Below are positions 11,565 through 24,200 of a stretch of 64,000 bases of DNA, one piece after another. Below the pieces are notes generated by a model. That model worked only from the letters and a program-made list of their open reading frames with translations. It made no database searches and was not told where the DNA came from. The position numbers were made by a program, and so were the translations under genes. The stretch covers positions 49,275,878-49,339,877 of the forward strand of contig NC_086386.1 in the NCBI RefSeq assembly GCF_036588685.1. The letters run 5' to 3'. Position 1 is the first letter of the stretch, and each line of letters begins with the position of its first letter. This DNA is from Mytilus trossulus. Taxonomy: Eukaryota; Mollusca; Bivalvia; Mytilida; Mytilidae.

Positions 11565-14500
11565 ATGATGAATATGGATTTAGTTTATATGTCTTTTTCT
11601 CTAATATTAATTTCATCTACGTTAATAAGTATTAGCTATGGAGTAACAACGGGTAAGTTAATTAACATCTTACGTCAATTAAAATACCATTTACACCTTT
11701 AGTCGAAATAAAGTTCGATTAACATCTTAAAATTTTAAGTTCAATTGAAATCTAATTTTAAACTTAACTTCGTAAAAGCTTATTCCCGTAACTTCACATG
11801 TCAAATGTAACCTCAACTAAAGGCATATGATACAAATATTATTTCATTGTGATTTTTGACGAAAACTTGCATACACGATGTCTGTTCAAATGCAGTATGT
11901 AATAGTACATATCTCTTCTTGTGCTACATATAGAGATAAATGGTGTAGAAATCTTAGATTTTAGTTTCTGGAACATTTCACTCCTTAGAGAAAAGACATA
12001 CCTATCATTTTTTTCAAAAATTGAACACTGACAGTCATATTTGTGTTAGAAATCATTTGAAAGATCTTCATAACATAATCATGATAATGATGGTCTATAT
12101 TTGTGTAACAATTGTATGGGAGTCAGTATTTCTTTAAATCACGATTTAATAAAATTTGTGATTATCTAATATATATAAAAGTTCCTCACAAGTAATTACT
12201 CCACAATAAAGTGCAGATTAAACTGTGTACCTGCAAAAGGTTTTTTTAGAATAGCGGGAAATAGGTAACAACAATCCAATGCACTTGATGATTCATAAAA
12301 TTAAACGTTTACCTAGAATTGACATTCCTTTTTTTAAATCTGCAGACGGTGAAAAAATAAACAAACACTTGACTTTGAATTGGATATGGTCCCTCCATTT
12401 TACACTGAGGTCACATATTGTTGATGTAAGCAGATATCTATTGTCTGTCTTTTGTCCAATTAATCACAAAGGGGAACATCTCAAACGTTTTTTGTCAACT
12501 GAGTTTATTCTGACACCTTCTGTGGGAACAAAATGAAAGTGAATATCAAAACCCGGAGAAGTTTATAGTTAAAAAAAACATAAAAATCATTTATGATTTT
12601 TTAAACTTATCTAGTGCCTGCCAGGCATTATAGCTTTGTCAGATGTATGATGTTGTCTGCACTCAGAGTGACATTTGGGGTGTGAATAAGGTCATATATG
12701 TTAGAAGGTTATGATGAACTAAGAGTTTAGATCTATAGTTGCCATCCATAACTCATTCCAGGTTATTGTCTTCATTAACAATAATTATTGTGACGTAATA
12801 AAATTTTGTGAGCTTACATGATACACACAGGACAAATTTGAATAGGTAAACTATCAAATTAAGTGTTAGGGATTAAAATGAGAGGTAGGGAGTGAGATAA
12901 TATTTAATACAAATTTCTTGTTAATACTACAAACAATCTTCAGCCAAATGTTTTCCTAGAAGCTCAAAAACTACGTGTCTGTATTAATTGATATCGTTTC
13001 CTATTTCTTATTAGTTTTTTTTGTTAAACAAATATTAAAATCGGGCGCAGGGGCGTATCCCGCACTCTAAAAAGGGGATTCCAATCTATGATACAAAGTG
13101 TCCCACCCATATATTTCCATTAAAAGGCATTGTTCTAAAAAAAAAACAAGGGGAATTTTGTTCTAACTTACCTTTACATAAAATCATTTGCTTTGGCTTT
13201 CTTCACATATTCAATTAAAACGCCACGAAATAGCCATAAATGCTAAAAAAAAAAAGGCTTCAACCGCCAATCTATTAATCATACTTTCGTTTATCAATGA
13301 GACAGCAACAAAAAGATACAGAGCACAAACTATTTATTACTGGGTAACAAACCCATAGGGATGATTGGGTGTAGAAATATGGTCATCCCGGATTCAGTAA
13401 ATTCATTGCTTTATTGGCTGTCCGTTTATTTTTGATGATGTATAAATAAGCAGCTTCGCCTGATTGGAATGAGAACGTTAAAGATGATACCACGCCCCGT
13501 ATACGCCAAAGAACCTGTACCAAAACTGGCTGGGGTCTTAGATTGCATGCAGCAAGGTACAATTTCTGTCATCAAATTCCAAATCTACTTTTCTATTGTT
13601 CTGATTGTTAGTTTGCTTTAGTCCTGAATGGGTACGAAATATTGTCCACTGTTAGTTATACAAACAATCACCTCCAACCAATTAAACATGCCTTAAAACC
13701 TGTTTGTTTATTTACTGGTTTGTATCTGCCTTGAAAACTAATTAAATATAAAAACACTGTTGTACATTGATGACAATGTTAAGTTATTCCGTACAAAGCA
13801 GAAAATTCAATTTCGATTCCTTTATGTAATAATTTATGAAACATTAGATTATTCAACGAAAAATATTTCATCGTTATCTCACGCAAAAAGTCTTTAACAT
13901 AAGTTTTGGAAAAGATATACATATAAATATACGGTCAACGTAGGGTCAATTCTGTGGACAATATGTTTACGTGGCTACACGAGTAAATTAAGATTATAGT
14001 GATTTTCATAAAAGAGAGATTTTTCTTTAATTTTGCAGGTTAAAATTGTCTACTTAAAAAGCTCTAGAAACAAACAAAAATAGTGGAGTTTTTATTGATA
14101 GTTTTCTATAACTTAAAAAAAGAGGAAGTGCATACTGGAATGCATTCTTTCGATATTATAAATGAAGTAACGGACTTTAGAAGAATTAAAGTGATAAGCT
14201 AGCCATAAAATATTTTCATATTTTTCATGACCATGTATTGCCTTTTCAGTTACCCAGTCTGAAACACTGACAATAACAGACGCAACATATGAAGTAACGA
14301 CAGATACAACACATGAAGCAACTCCCACGACACCTGCAGTAACGCTAAACACAACTAAAGAACAGATAACGGTGAATACAACAACAAAAAGTACAACCGG
14401 TATGATTTCTTACAGACTGGCAAATATAAGTTATATTATGAATTTATTGATTGATTCATATGTTACATTAATATTTCAGTATTCATTATTAAGAAAATAT

Positions 14501-17500
14501 ACAAGGATAATTGGTTACAATAAATTTAACACACTCTATTTCCTCATACATGTGAGCTACGAAAACACGTGAGATTAGAAGAGTATAACTACTATGGGAT
14601 TGCATTTGAAATGCTGTTTCAAATGAATAAAGCCATAACATAAAACAATATTTGTAGGCTGCTATACCTTTTTAAATGGGAAAATAAGTTTATTTCAATC
14701 AAAATAGGTCTTTTTTATCTGTTAAAGTTAACAAAGGAAAAGAATATGTGATCCAAAATTGAAATCAATTGATATAGTCATAAAATTACAACCGAGTAAC
14801 ATTGAGACAAAGGTCGTAAGTTTGTCAACACAATATACCTATGAAAATTCTAATGCAAATTCAGAGTTCAATACACATAATTATCTGTCTTCTTTAAACT
14901 ATCTTATTTGTAATCAATACATCTACATTATTAGGTATAAGACAGAATTACAATGAATTTTAGTTAATATGACTCAACCAACAATAAAGAGGCTGGACAT
15001 ACCCATCGATCACAAATAGTTTATATAATTATCAATAACAGAGGCGTTTAAAAAATTGTTCAGTATAAAAGACGGTTTGAATGGATTAAAAAAATCTAAC
15101 GAGAAAATATAAAAAGGATATAGAAAAATGTGGAAAAATATTAGAAGACAAAACAGAATAGTTGGTTGCTGAAATAAAAAAAAATTGACAGGAGATAGAC
15201 AAAAAAGGAAAGTATGGCATGCAATTTTCTATAACACAGAAATAAGGACCACCCATCAAAGACACTCCGATATACGATCAAAGTGTTTACATATCTTGAA
15301 ATTTAGCATTTTTTGTTTTTCAATGTTGTACTAAGCCTTTGTTCTCATTACAGAAAGTTCTACCGTTTCCAGTTCTATAATCAAGTTAAAAGGTATGCAC
15401 CTTTAAATAATCATAGTATACAACTTCATGAATAATTTTAATTAAAAGGAATCTAAATTATCTGTAGATATTTATGAGAAAAAAACCTTCAGCAATCCAC
15501 ATAATTTAACATTGAAGTGATCCAATTTTTGTAGAATAGACGAGACAGCAACCTGTAAACACATTCCATTCAAAAACCAGACAAGAAATCCAGATAGCAA
15601 TACATATTTTATAAAAAATATAAAAGATTTTTTAACGAGTTGTCTGCGTACTTCATGTACTTCTTCAATGTCTACTCGAAGGTTGTGCGATTAACCCTAG
15701 TCCGAAAACATATATTATTCCATATTTATAAACTTTTAGTAGGTTTATCTATATGAATTGGATTTTGAATAAATACGCATATTCACCTGCGTAAAAAGGA
15801 TATTCACCGCGCAAAACGTCGCGTACTTTTTCGTGTACAATTTTGGTAAAAAAACGTTTGATTTACAACTACTTTTGGTAAATATTTTCTATTACATTCA
15901 TTTCTTTCGGAATATGGAATAAAACATTTACTGTCTTTTGTTTCGGTGAATATGTGGTTTTATTGACTTTTGAAAAACTAATATTCACTTCGGCCGTTGG
16001 CCTCAATGAATATCAGTTTTTCCAAAGTCAATAAAACCACACATTTACCTCATCAAAAGACAGTAATTGTATAATATTCAATTTTTAACGTATTTTTATA
16101 TTTTATTTTTTGTAAAGGGGTTCATATTGAAATTAAAATAATATGTAATAAAAGAAAATAGCGAAATGAGTTCAAAGATAATGCTAAGTTTCTTAAATGA
16201 ATAGAAATAGAAAATAATCCCGTTGTTGTCAAATATTATAGACCGCTTGTGTCGAAGTGTGTTTGACTCCGATCTTGGTTGACAAATAATTGCCACTTTG
16301 CATTTTTTTTTCAATTGATTTATATTTTAGAATAGTTATCAAAGGTACTAGATTTTAATTTAGTATTGGGTGAATATACCTTAGAAATAAAAAATAAAAA
16401 AATGTGATTAAGTAACGACGAAACAGCTAAAACGAGATAAATTTAAAAAGAATCTGCGAGGTCGTACTAATTGGGTATTTTTTGCATTGCAAATAGTTCG
16501 TTTACAGTTTGTATAGCAACAGTAAAGACACTTACGAAAATAAACAATTAAATAAAAGTTTTGTATTCGAAATTATTGGGTTTAGATCAACTATTATAAG
16601 AACAATACAAACAAGCTCAGTGGGAACTTGTCATCCTTACGACAAGTAATGTAGAGAAGAAACATCACAATACGTACGACTGGTAATAATTCGGATCAAA
16701 AATATTAGATTTCAAGTGTAAAAGAAAGCAACATTTTTTACATTTCAAAAGAAAAAAAAGAAAAAAAAACAGACAGGAAAATACATATTTTTTTTAACAA
16801 AAGGCGTTTTGGCCGATTGGACTAATTAGTTCATTTAAAAACAATGACTAGCCTATCAACTGAACGGTTTTGCGTTCGAACCCAGTCTAGAGGTCGTGCT
16901 AATTTATATGTTACGACTAGATAAAAAGTATAACTTTCGCACATTTTAACCAAAACATATTCGTTTACAGTTTTGTAAAGCAACAAAAAAGGCACATTTA
17001 GAAGAGAAAACACAAATAATCACACAGTTTGTTTTTGGAATTCAAAACAGTTATTTGGTATCAGTAGGTTGCAGTCTTGTAATTGACTGCTCCAAAGGCT
17101 TACATGCAAAACAGATGATCTTTGAAAATAAAAAATTGAAAAATGATACATAGAATGTATATCATATAAAAAAAAGAAGATGTGGTATGATTGCCAATTA
17201 GACAACTATACACAAAAGACCAGAATGGCACAAACATTAACAACTAGGTCACCGTACGGCCTTCAACAATGATCAAAGCCCATACCGCATAGTCAGCTAT
17301 AAAAGGCCCCGATAAGACAATGTAAAACAATTCAAACGAGAAAACTAACGGCCTTATTTATGTAAAAAAAAATGAACGAAAAACAAATATGTAACACATA
17401 AACAAATGACAACCACTGAATTACAGGCTCCTGACCTGGGACAGGCACATACATAAATAATGTGGCGGGATTAAACATGTTAGCGGGATCCCAACCCTCC

Positions 17501-19051
17501 TCTAACCTGGGACAGTGGTATAACAGTACAACATAAGAACGAACTATAAAAATTAGTTGAAAAGGCTTAACTCATCAGATAGACAAAAAATACAAGTGGA
17601 CGTGGCCGGGTAATGTAATAATGTGAAATTGTGATGTTATCGAAAAAAGTGGTTTATGCCACAAAGCATAAAAAGTTACGTCACCCTGAAGTCTAAACAT
17701 GTTTTTCTACTTCCTGATTGCTGATTTTGATAGGCCGCACAACTTCCAGTAAACACGACATCCTCTCACTTTTCTGTATTGATACTCCCCAAAAGATGCA
17801 AGATTTTTCCCTTATATATATATTAATCGTTCAATTTAGTATAAACTTTTGATAAAACAGAAAAAATTGAGTACAGAAAAAAATCTGCAAAAATGAAATA
17901 TTTTATTTTCTTCTATATTTTTACATGCAGAGGAAACTGGAGTTGTAATACAAGACTGTTACCAGTAGATCAATTAATACAAGAACGATAAAAAAAATTA
18001 TTAACGGTCCCTCTACATCTTTACGACAAGCGTTATGGATAGTTATATCACCCTTATTTTTTTCAGATGAAAGACCTGATTATACATGGATAGCTTATGT
18101 AGTGGTGGGTGCTTTACTTCTCCCATTGGCTGTTGTATCCATTGTCAATTGCATACGGTAGGTCTGTTAGTTTATTTGATAGATGATCTACTTTTGTTTT
18201 AAATACAGTCAGTTAACACGCGTCAATTCTATATATTTTAAGATAGTTGTAAATAAATATAAAAATATATGGTATGAGTGACAATGAGACAACTCTCTAT
18301 CTTAATTACAATTTGTAGAAGTACACCATCCTAGGTCAAAGTACGGTCTTCAACACAGAGCCTTGGCTTACACCCAAAAATGACTACTGAAAAACTATTT
18401 AAACAGAGAAAAAAAACTGGTCCAATCTATATAAAAAACGAAAAACGAAAAACACTTATGAACCACATTTGGTTATACAGTTCTATTCATGTAAGGTTAC
18501 TGCACGGGTTGATTATGATCCTTGAAAAAAGAAACCAACAGCGATACATAAGAGAAAATAAACGGATTTTGAGGAAGCTTATGGATCTGATACTATAATT
18601 GTCAAATAAAAGTAATTGACTGCCAATGAGACAACTAACCTACAGTTAAACCGCAAACACTTTTTAAGTTGTTTTACCACACATCCAAAATCCTTGATTC
18701 GCATCTTAAGAATATTTTATGTTTTTTTTTTAAATATCCCAAAGTATACAACCCTAGACGCAAATATAATCAACTGAGCTCGGTTCGAAGGAATACTATT
18801 CACCTTCATCTCGAGCGCTCAAAACTTAAAATTTGAACGTCAAGGATGTATTTGTACAAAAATAAAAATGAAGAGCTATCTGACCGAAATGCACCGAAAA
18901 TATAAAAAAAAGCCTGGTTCATATAAGATCAACTTTGTCTGACACAAAATTCTTATCATCATAAACATTTTAAATGTAATAATTTTTATTCAATTATTTC
19001 AGTGTAAGGCGAGATGACACGCAAGAAAAAGAAACGCTAGATAAAGCGTAA
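11565..19051 (+). CDS. Mucin-like type I membrane protein, paralogue A (138 aa, five exons)
   Basis: Exons are 11565-11652, 14250-14399, 15354-15392, 18067-18157 and 19003-19051. All have GT donors and AG acceptors and join in frame to 417 nt with the stop. Residues 1-26 form a signal peptide (hydrophobic core LILISSTLISIS, small residues SYG before VTT). Residues 30-79 are a Thr-rich mucin-like stalk with two N-glycosylation sequons (N63, N72), and residues 80-92 a Ser-rich linker. DERPDYT leads into a transmembrane helix at about 100-120, followed by a short charged tail (RVRRDDTQEKETLDKA). In-frame ATGs occur at codons 1, 2 and 4; the first was taken. It is a tandem duplicate of the gene at 21281. 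No known domain was recognised. A surface glycoprotein is inferred from topology only; adhesive, immune or receptor-like roles are all possible. Confidence 0.75.
15905..16090. mobile_element. Foldback/MITE-like hairpin in intron 3 of paralogue A
   Basis: Imperfect inverted repeat centred on GGCC-GTT-GGCC (15992-16002). Its arms carry TTTACTGTCTTTTG, TGTGGTTTTATTGACTTT and GAAAAACTAATATTCA. Arms are about 85 bp and largely complementary. No coding sequence. Confidence 0.75.
16803..16890 (+). repeat. tRNA-like (SINE-head-like) segment in intron 3 of paralogue A
   Basis: Contains a box A-like TGGCCGATTGG and, about 50 bases later, a box B-like GTTCGAACC, the internal promoter layout of tRNA-derived SINEs. 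A diverged copy lies at 24163-24240 in the matching intron of paralogue B (AGCCGATTAGAC ... CATTCGAACAC). It therefore predates the gene duplication. No proper acceptor stem was seen, so it is not called a tRNA gene. Confidence 0.45.
17163..17575. repeat. Large dispersed repeat in intron 3 of paralogue A
   Basis: Matches 40579-40935 over its length: GAAGATGTGGTATGATTGCC, CGGCCTTCAACAATGA, AAGCCCATACCGCATAGTCA, CAAATATGTAACACATAAA, GGGACAGGCACAT, AACATGTTAGCGGGAT. No coding frame. I recall it as a frequent mussel repeat. Confidence 0.8.
18265..18370. repeat. Short dispersed repeat, GTGTGAGCCAAGGC family (reverse)
   Basis: Reverse-complement partial copy (ATGAGACAACTCTCTATCTT, GTCAAAGTACGGTCTTCAAC, GAGCCTTGGCTTACACCC), in the last intron of paralogue A. 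Confidence 0.7.
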
Positions 19052-20532
19052 ACATAACTAGTGTTATGTGATCCAAAAAGATGTATTTATCTGAGTGTCT
19101 TATTTTATTGTATTCTTTTGTGCATAAACTTTTATACAATATCACATAGGTATTTATGGTTATTAAAATTTATTATTATGTATACATTGCATTGTTATAT
19201 GTTTGATTGGGGTTTTTTTTTATAAAAAGCAAGATGGTTAAAGCGAGCATTCTGATGTGCAGTTGATTTAATTTTTAAACATTTCTATATGAGTTCATTC
19301 GATTACTTCCCTTATAATATCCTATGCGTGTTAACTTTTTAAAATCAAATAGATTAATAGATCAACTGTTGCACCCTTATCAATGTGCTACATTGCTCTG
19401 ATTGAGTTTGATGGGGATTATCAAATAATCCTAAAACGAGAAAAAAAACACGTTTTAACGGGTATTCGTGAACACTAGAATGTATAAGTTTGCTGTTAAT
19501 GTGAACAGTAAGCATAAAACGTAGGATACAGAAAGACTAATTGAAATATTAACAGTTAGGGTTCAGTACCAAACCAATTCCATTTATAAAAATGTTTCCT
19601 ACAAAAAAAATCAAAATAAGAAAAAAGAACCAGAAGACAACAAAGGGTCAGAAAAATCAAATATTTAAGTCAACTACCGATGGCAAAAAAAAACCCGAAA
19701 AACAACGGTCATCATTCAACGAGGCAAAGAAATGAATGACCCAACTTTTTCATCCCTCTGTCATATCAGATAGGTGATATGTAGTGCTCCGGTAAGTTTA
19801 AGTAGATCATACAAAAAAGGTAAAAAAAAAGAATGAGAAAAAAGTGTACCGCTACCAACGTCTTTATATAGTCGTTGAAAATGTCGCAATAGTAACTTAC
19901 AAAGCAGATTCAATAGCTTATGTTTATGACCTAACAATTTATGCAAACCTAGAATAAAAATCTCAGCGAGACAAACATAAATAAAGACAACGGCAGTTCA
20001 TCACTGTTCAATATGTATAGATTGATTCAACCAAAATATCCTGGTAATAACACTGAACTGTTACCAAAAAAACGCAAACACACATATAAACGGACTATTT
20101 GATAAAAACTGCCTTTTCCTTAATTGGCACAGGACATTTTGAGAAAGAAAAGAAATGAACCAATCACTTTCAGAGACTTAATGAACTTCATACGTGTCAC
20201 TTTCATACCCTTGTCGTTATATATGGTATAGATATATTAGAACATAGCTATACATATGTGAAGAATCGGAAGCACACAAACCAGAAACTAAACCTGCATG
20301 CAGTTTGTAGTCTATTTTGTGGTCACCTGAATGGTTTTTGTCGACTATCTTATCATTAAGTCTTTATGTTGTTCTATTTTGTATTCGTATATGCGCCAAA
20401 AAAGATAATTGAAATGATTGACGAGTTTACTAGAATCGTTGATAAATTTCCAAGCTCGATATTAAAGCAACATCACGCTAAAATTTAGAATGTGCAATTT
20501 TTTTTTTTTAAGTTAGGTTTATATTTCTGATA

Positions 20533-20775
20533 AATAGTTATCAAAGGTACCAGGATTATAATTTAATACGCCAGACGCGCGTTTCGTCTACATAAGACTC
20601 ATCAGTGACGCTCAGATCAAAACAGTTAAAAAGCCAAACAAATACAAAGTTGAAGAGCATTGAGGACCCAAAAATTCCAAAAAAATTGTGCCATATACGT
20701 CTAAGGTAATCTACTCCTGGGCGTAAGAAAATCCTTAGTTTTTCGAAAAATTCAAAGTTTTGTAAACCTCTAAGC
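20533..20775 (-). repeat. Hammerhead-bearing dispersed element
   Basis: Reverse-complement copy. Reading leftwards from about 20775 it shows the TTCGAAAAACTAAGGATTTT block, the CCTTAGACGTATATGGCAC block, GGGTCCTCAATGCTC, the ribozyme, and the tail CCTGGTACCTTTGATAACTA. It sits between the two mucin-like paralogues. Confidence 0.85.
20567..20613 (-). ncRNA. Type I hammerhead ribozyme motif, intact core
   Basis: The minus strand reads GAGCGTCA, CTGATGA, GTC-TTATGTA-GAC, GAAACGCGCGTC, then TGGCGT. Cleavage would fall between 20574 and 20573. Core and stems are the same as in the copy at 8844. Confidence 0.85.
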
Positions 20776-20914
20776 TGTATTGTTTTAAATAAACTATTAA
20801 ACTCAGCAGATTAAACCTTTGAACAAATAAAAGTCAAACAATTTGACATGATACACTGTGTTTAAATGTTTAAATGGCCTAACAAACAGACTTTTTTTCT
20901 AACGTTTTTCACCA

Positions 20915-21280
20915 CTATATGTTAACGTGTAATTAAAATCCCCTTAAAGAGATGAAGGTAACTAGAAAATAAATGAAAAACATTAACATTTCTATTTAGT
21001 TTGATTTTTTTTTAGGAAATTCATAGGTCGAACAAATAAAAAACGTTTAAATTATAAGGCGAATTAATATTGTAATGTAAAAATGGTATACTTGTATACG
21101 GTTTTGTCATCTGATCCATGTCGATCCAGCTCATTACGTTGAACCGATTTGTATATCATATTATATGTTTTGGAATGATTCCCCGTAAGAGTTCATTTAT
21201 TAGAAACAATGGAAAGAATATATCTACAAAATTATTCAAAAAGGAAGTTGTAATGTTGTTATATCATCTATGGCTCTAAT
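20915..21280 (+). promoter_or_regulatory. Conserved 5' flank of paralogue B
   Basis: Counterpart of 11205-11564. The blocks TATATGTTAACGTG, AATCCCCTTAAAGAG and TTTAGTTTGATTTTT appear in the same order as in front of paralogue A, with small insertions and deletions. This supports a segmental duplication that carried promoter sequence as well as exons. Confidence 0.45.
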
Positions 21281-24200
21281 ATGATAACTATGGATTTATT
21301 TCATATTCCTTTCTCCCTAATAGTACTTTCATCTGTATTTATAACAAACTGCTATGGAGATACAACAGGTAAGTTTATTTCGAATTTTAAGCCAAACTTG
21401 ATTTTCAATTGAAAGTCTTACGTCGAACTTGAATTCAATAAACAACATTACGTCGATCTCAAGTTCAATTCAAATATTTCGGCAAATTCAAGTTCCATTT
21501 TCATCCTGAATCGAACTTTTAAACGTTTAAATCAAAATTATTTTTAGTTTCCAAAATTATTTTTTTTCTCTAGACATACATTTATACTTGGTCATGTGGT
21601 ATGGGTTTGGCTCAAGGTTAAATGCCGTACTGTTACCTACAGTTGTTAATTTTCATGTCATTTTGGTCTTTTTTGGAGAATTGCCCCATTGACAATTATA
21701 ACAATAGTTATCAAAGGTAAACAACTCTTCTTATTTCTAAACCTAGATTTTTAGTTTTGTTCCAAAAAAATAAACACAAGCGAATTCTAGTAAAAGCATT
21801 TGAATGATCGTCTTTGAATATATGTGTTCTACATTTGTGTTACAATTCTTCGGACGTATCTTTTAATATGAAAATTTAAGACTTTACATATCTTGCTGTA
21901 CCTTTTTATTGCACTTAATGTAAATTCGTTTTATCCTGGATAGACATGAACCATGTAAAACTGAAAGTTAAGAAAGCAACAATCAACCAGTCAATAGTCT
22001 AACAAATGCATAAAAACGCTTATTGGGTTACTGGTGTTCATAAGGATAAAACCAATAGACTCTACAAGCACATGGAGCTATTGGCGGTATTATGAACATA
22101 GTGTTCAGTCATTCCGTACAATTCAGATAAATAAATTTTCATTTAATACTTTACATTTTTTAATTATTTAAAAATAATTTGTACAGATCAGATTATAACG
22201 AAAATATGTTGTTTCTTATCATATATTTCATCTATTGAATTAGTTTAAGGAAAGACATTTTTAATGTACGACCAACATTGAATCCATATGGTTCTGTTGA
22301 CACTATTTAATATGTGGTAACAAATAAGAAAATAAACATTAAATGATTAATTTTAAATTCAAAAATTTCTTTATTTTGATTTTTTTAGTTTGATAATGTT
22401 TCTATTTTACCGATATTAGGAAAAAATGTCCGACTTGAGAATTAAATTTATAAGCATCTCTCAAAGATTTCTCATATTTAATGGAAAATATTCGATTATA
22501 AGTAGTTAAATTGCGTACGGAGAGATAAATTTGCATTTTCGAGCATATAATTACTTAGAACTATGTATTTTCTTTTAGTAACTCAGTCTTCAACACTTAA
22601 GACAACACTCACAACACATGAATCAACACTTACCACACATAAAGCAACACTCACAACACCTGAAAAAATGATGGATACAACCAAAGAACAGATATCAGGT
22701 ATGCTTATTTCTTCTTCAATGTTTTTATTCTTGGCAAAACATCTACATTTGTTTTTTGTTAGACGGATTTATTTTTAACCACACATTTTAAAAGCGTATC
22801 ATACTCATCGTCTTTGTCTTTTGAAAGCCTTTTTAAAATAAGAAGATATCGGGCTTTTTTTTAATCAGTGAAGTGAATAGTTATCAAAAGTACCTGGATT
22901 ATAATTTAGTACGCCAGACGCGCGTTTCTTACAGAAGACTCATCAGTGACGCTCATATCAAAACATTTATCAAGCCAAACTAGTACAAAATTGAAGAGCA
23001 TTGAGGATCCAAAATAACAAAAATTTGTGCCAAATACGGCTAAGGTAATCTATGTAATGTATGTCTGGAATAAGAAAAGCCTTAGTTTTTCGAAAAATTC
23101 AAAGTTTAGTAAACAAGAAATTTATAAAAATGACCACATTGTTTATATTCATGTCAACACCGAAGTGTTGACTACTGGGCTGGTGATACCCTCGGGGACG
23201 AAACGTCCACCAGCAGTGGCATCGACCCAGTGGTGTAAATATATATCAAAGGTACCAGGATTATAACTTAGTACGCTGGACGTGCGTTTCGTCTACATAA
23301 GACTCAACATATTATTTGAACTTTTGATACCTAAAATGTAGTTTTTTTCGAGATTTTTGCTTCGTTGTGACAATTTTATCGTTAGTTAGACGGGAATGGG
23401 TTTTGCAGAAAACTGCATACAATATATCAGATTTCTCCCAAAATTACTGTCAAAATCAAAACTAAAGGCATTTATATTTATGCGAATATCGTGTACATTG
23501 TTTACATAGCGGTGCATATACTTGAACTATAAGTAGAATGGCGTTTTGAATGATTTGTTCAAAGACCACCCATTAAAATTCTGCGATAAACGGACAAAGA
23601 TTGATTAGTATAGCTTAAAATAAAATCATTTGGGTTTCATTGTTATAATTTATGCTTTGTTCTTATTACAGAAAATTCTACCGTTTCTAGTGCTACAATC
23701 AAGCCAACAATTAAAGGTTTGCAAAGTTAAATAATTATATACTGTAGATTCATTTATTTTCGTGGGTACAAATTTTCGTGGATTGAGAAAAACTTAAATG
23801 TTCGTAGATATTTAATTTCGTGGTTTTGCCAAAATCTGCATACATGCCTATAGAAAATTTGGTGTTCGTTGAACATTTAATTTCATGGTTCACCTGTTCC
23901 CACGAAATCCACGAAAATTGGTATCCAACGAATAATAATGAATCCACAGTAATAATAGTATACAATTCTATGATTATAAGTCATTAATAGAAATCAGTAC
24001 ATTTTGTGAAAAAAAAACTATATTGCAATCCACCGTTTTTAAGGTGATATTTAGGATGAAAAAAAGATTGGATTTAAGTTTACAAGAAAGAAACTTTAAA
24101 TCACACTCAAAAACTAGAAAAAAGTCAAGATAGGAAAATACAGATTGATTTTACAAAATACGTATTTTAGCCGATTAGACTAATACGTTCATCTACAACA

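Noticed and set aside
12279..12536. 85-residue ORF in intron 1 of paralogue A
   Set aside because: No splice context, no recognised domain, and not preserved in the intron of paralogue B.
16803..16890. Functional tRNA gene
   Set aside because: Box-like sequences are present, but no acceptor stem or proper anticodon arm could be drawn.
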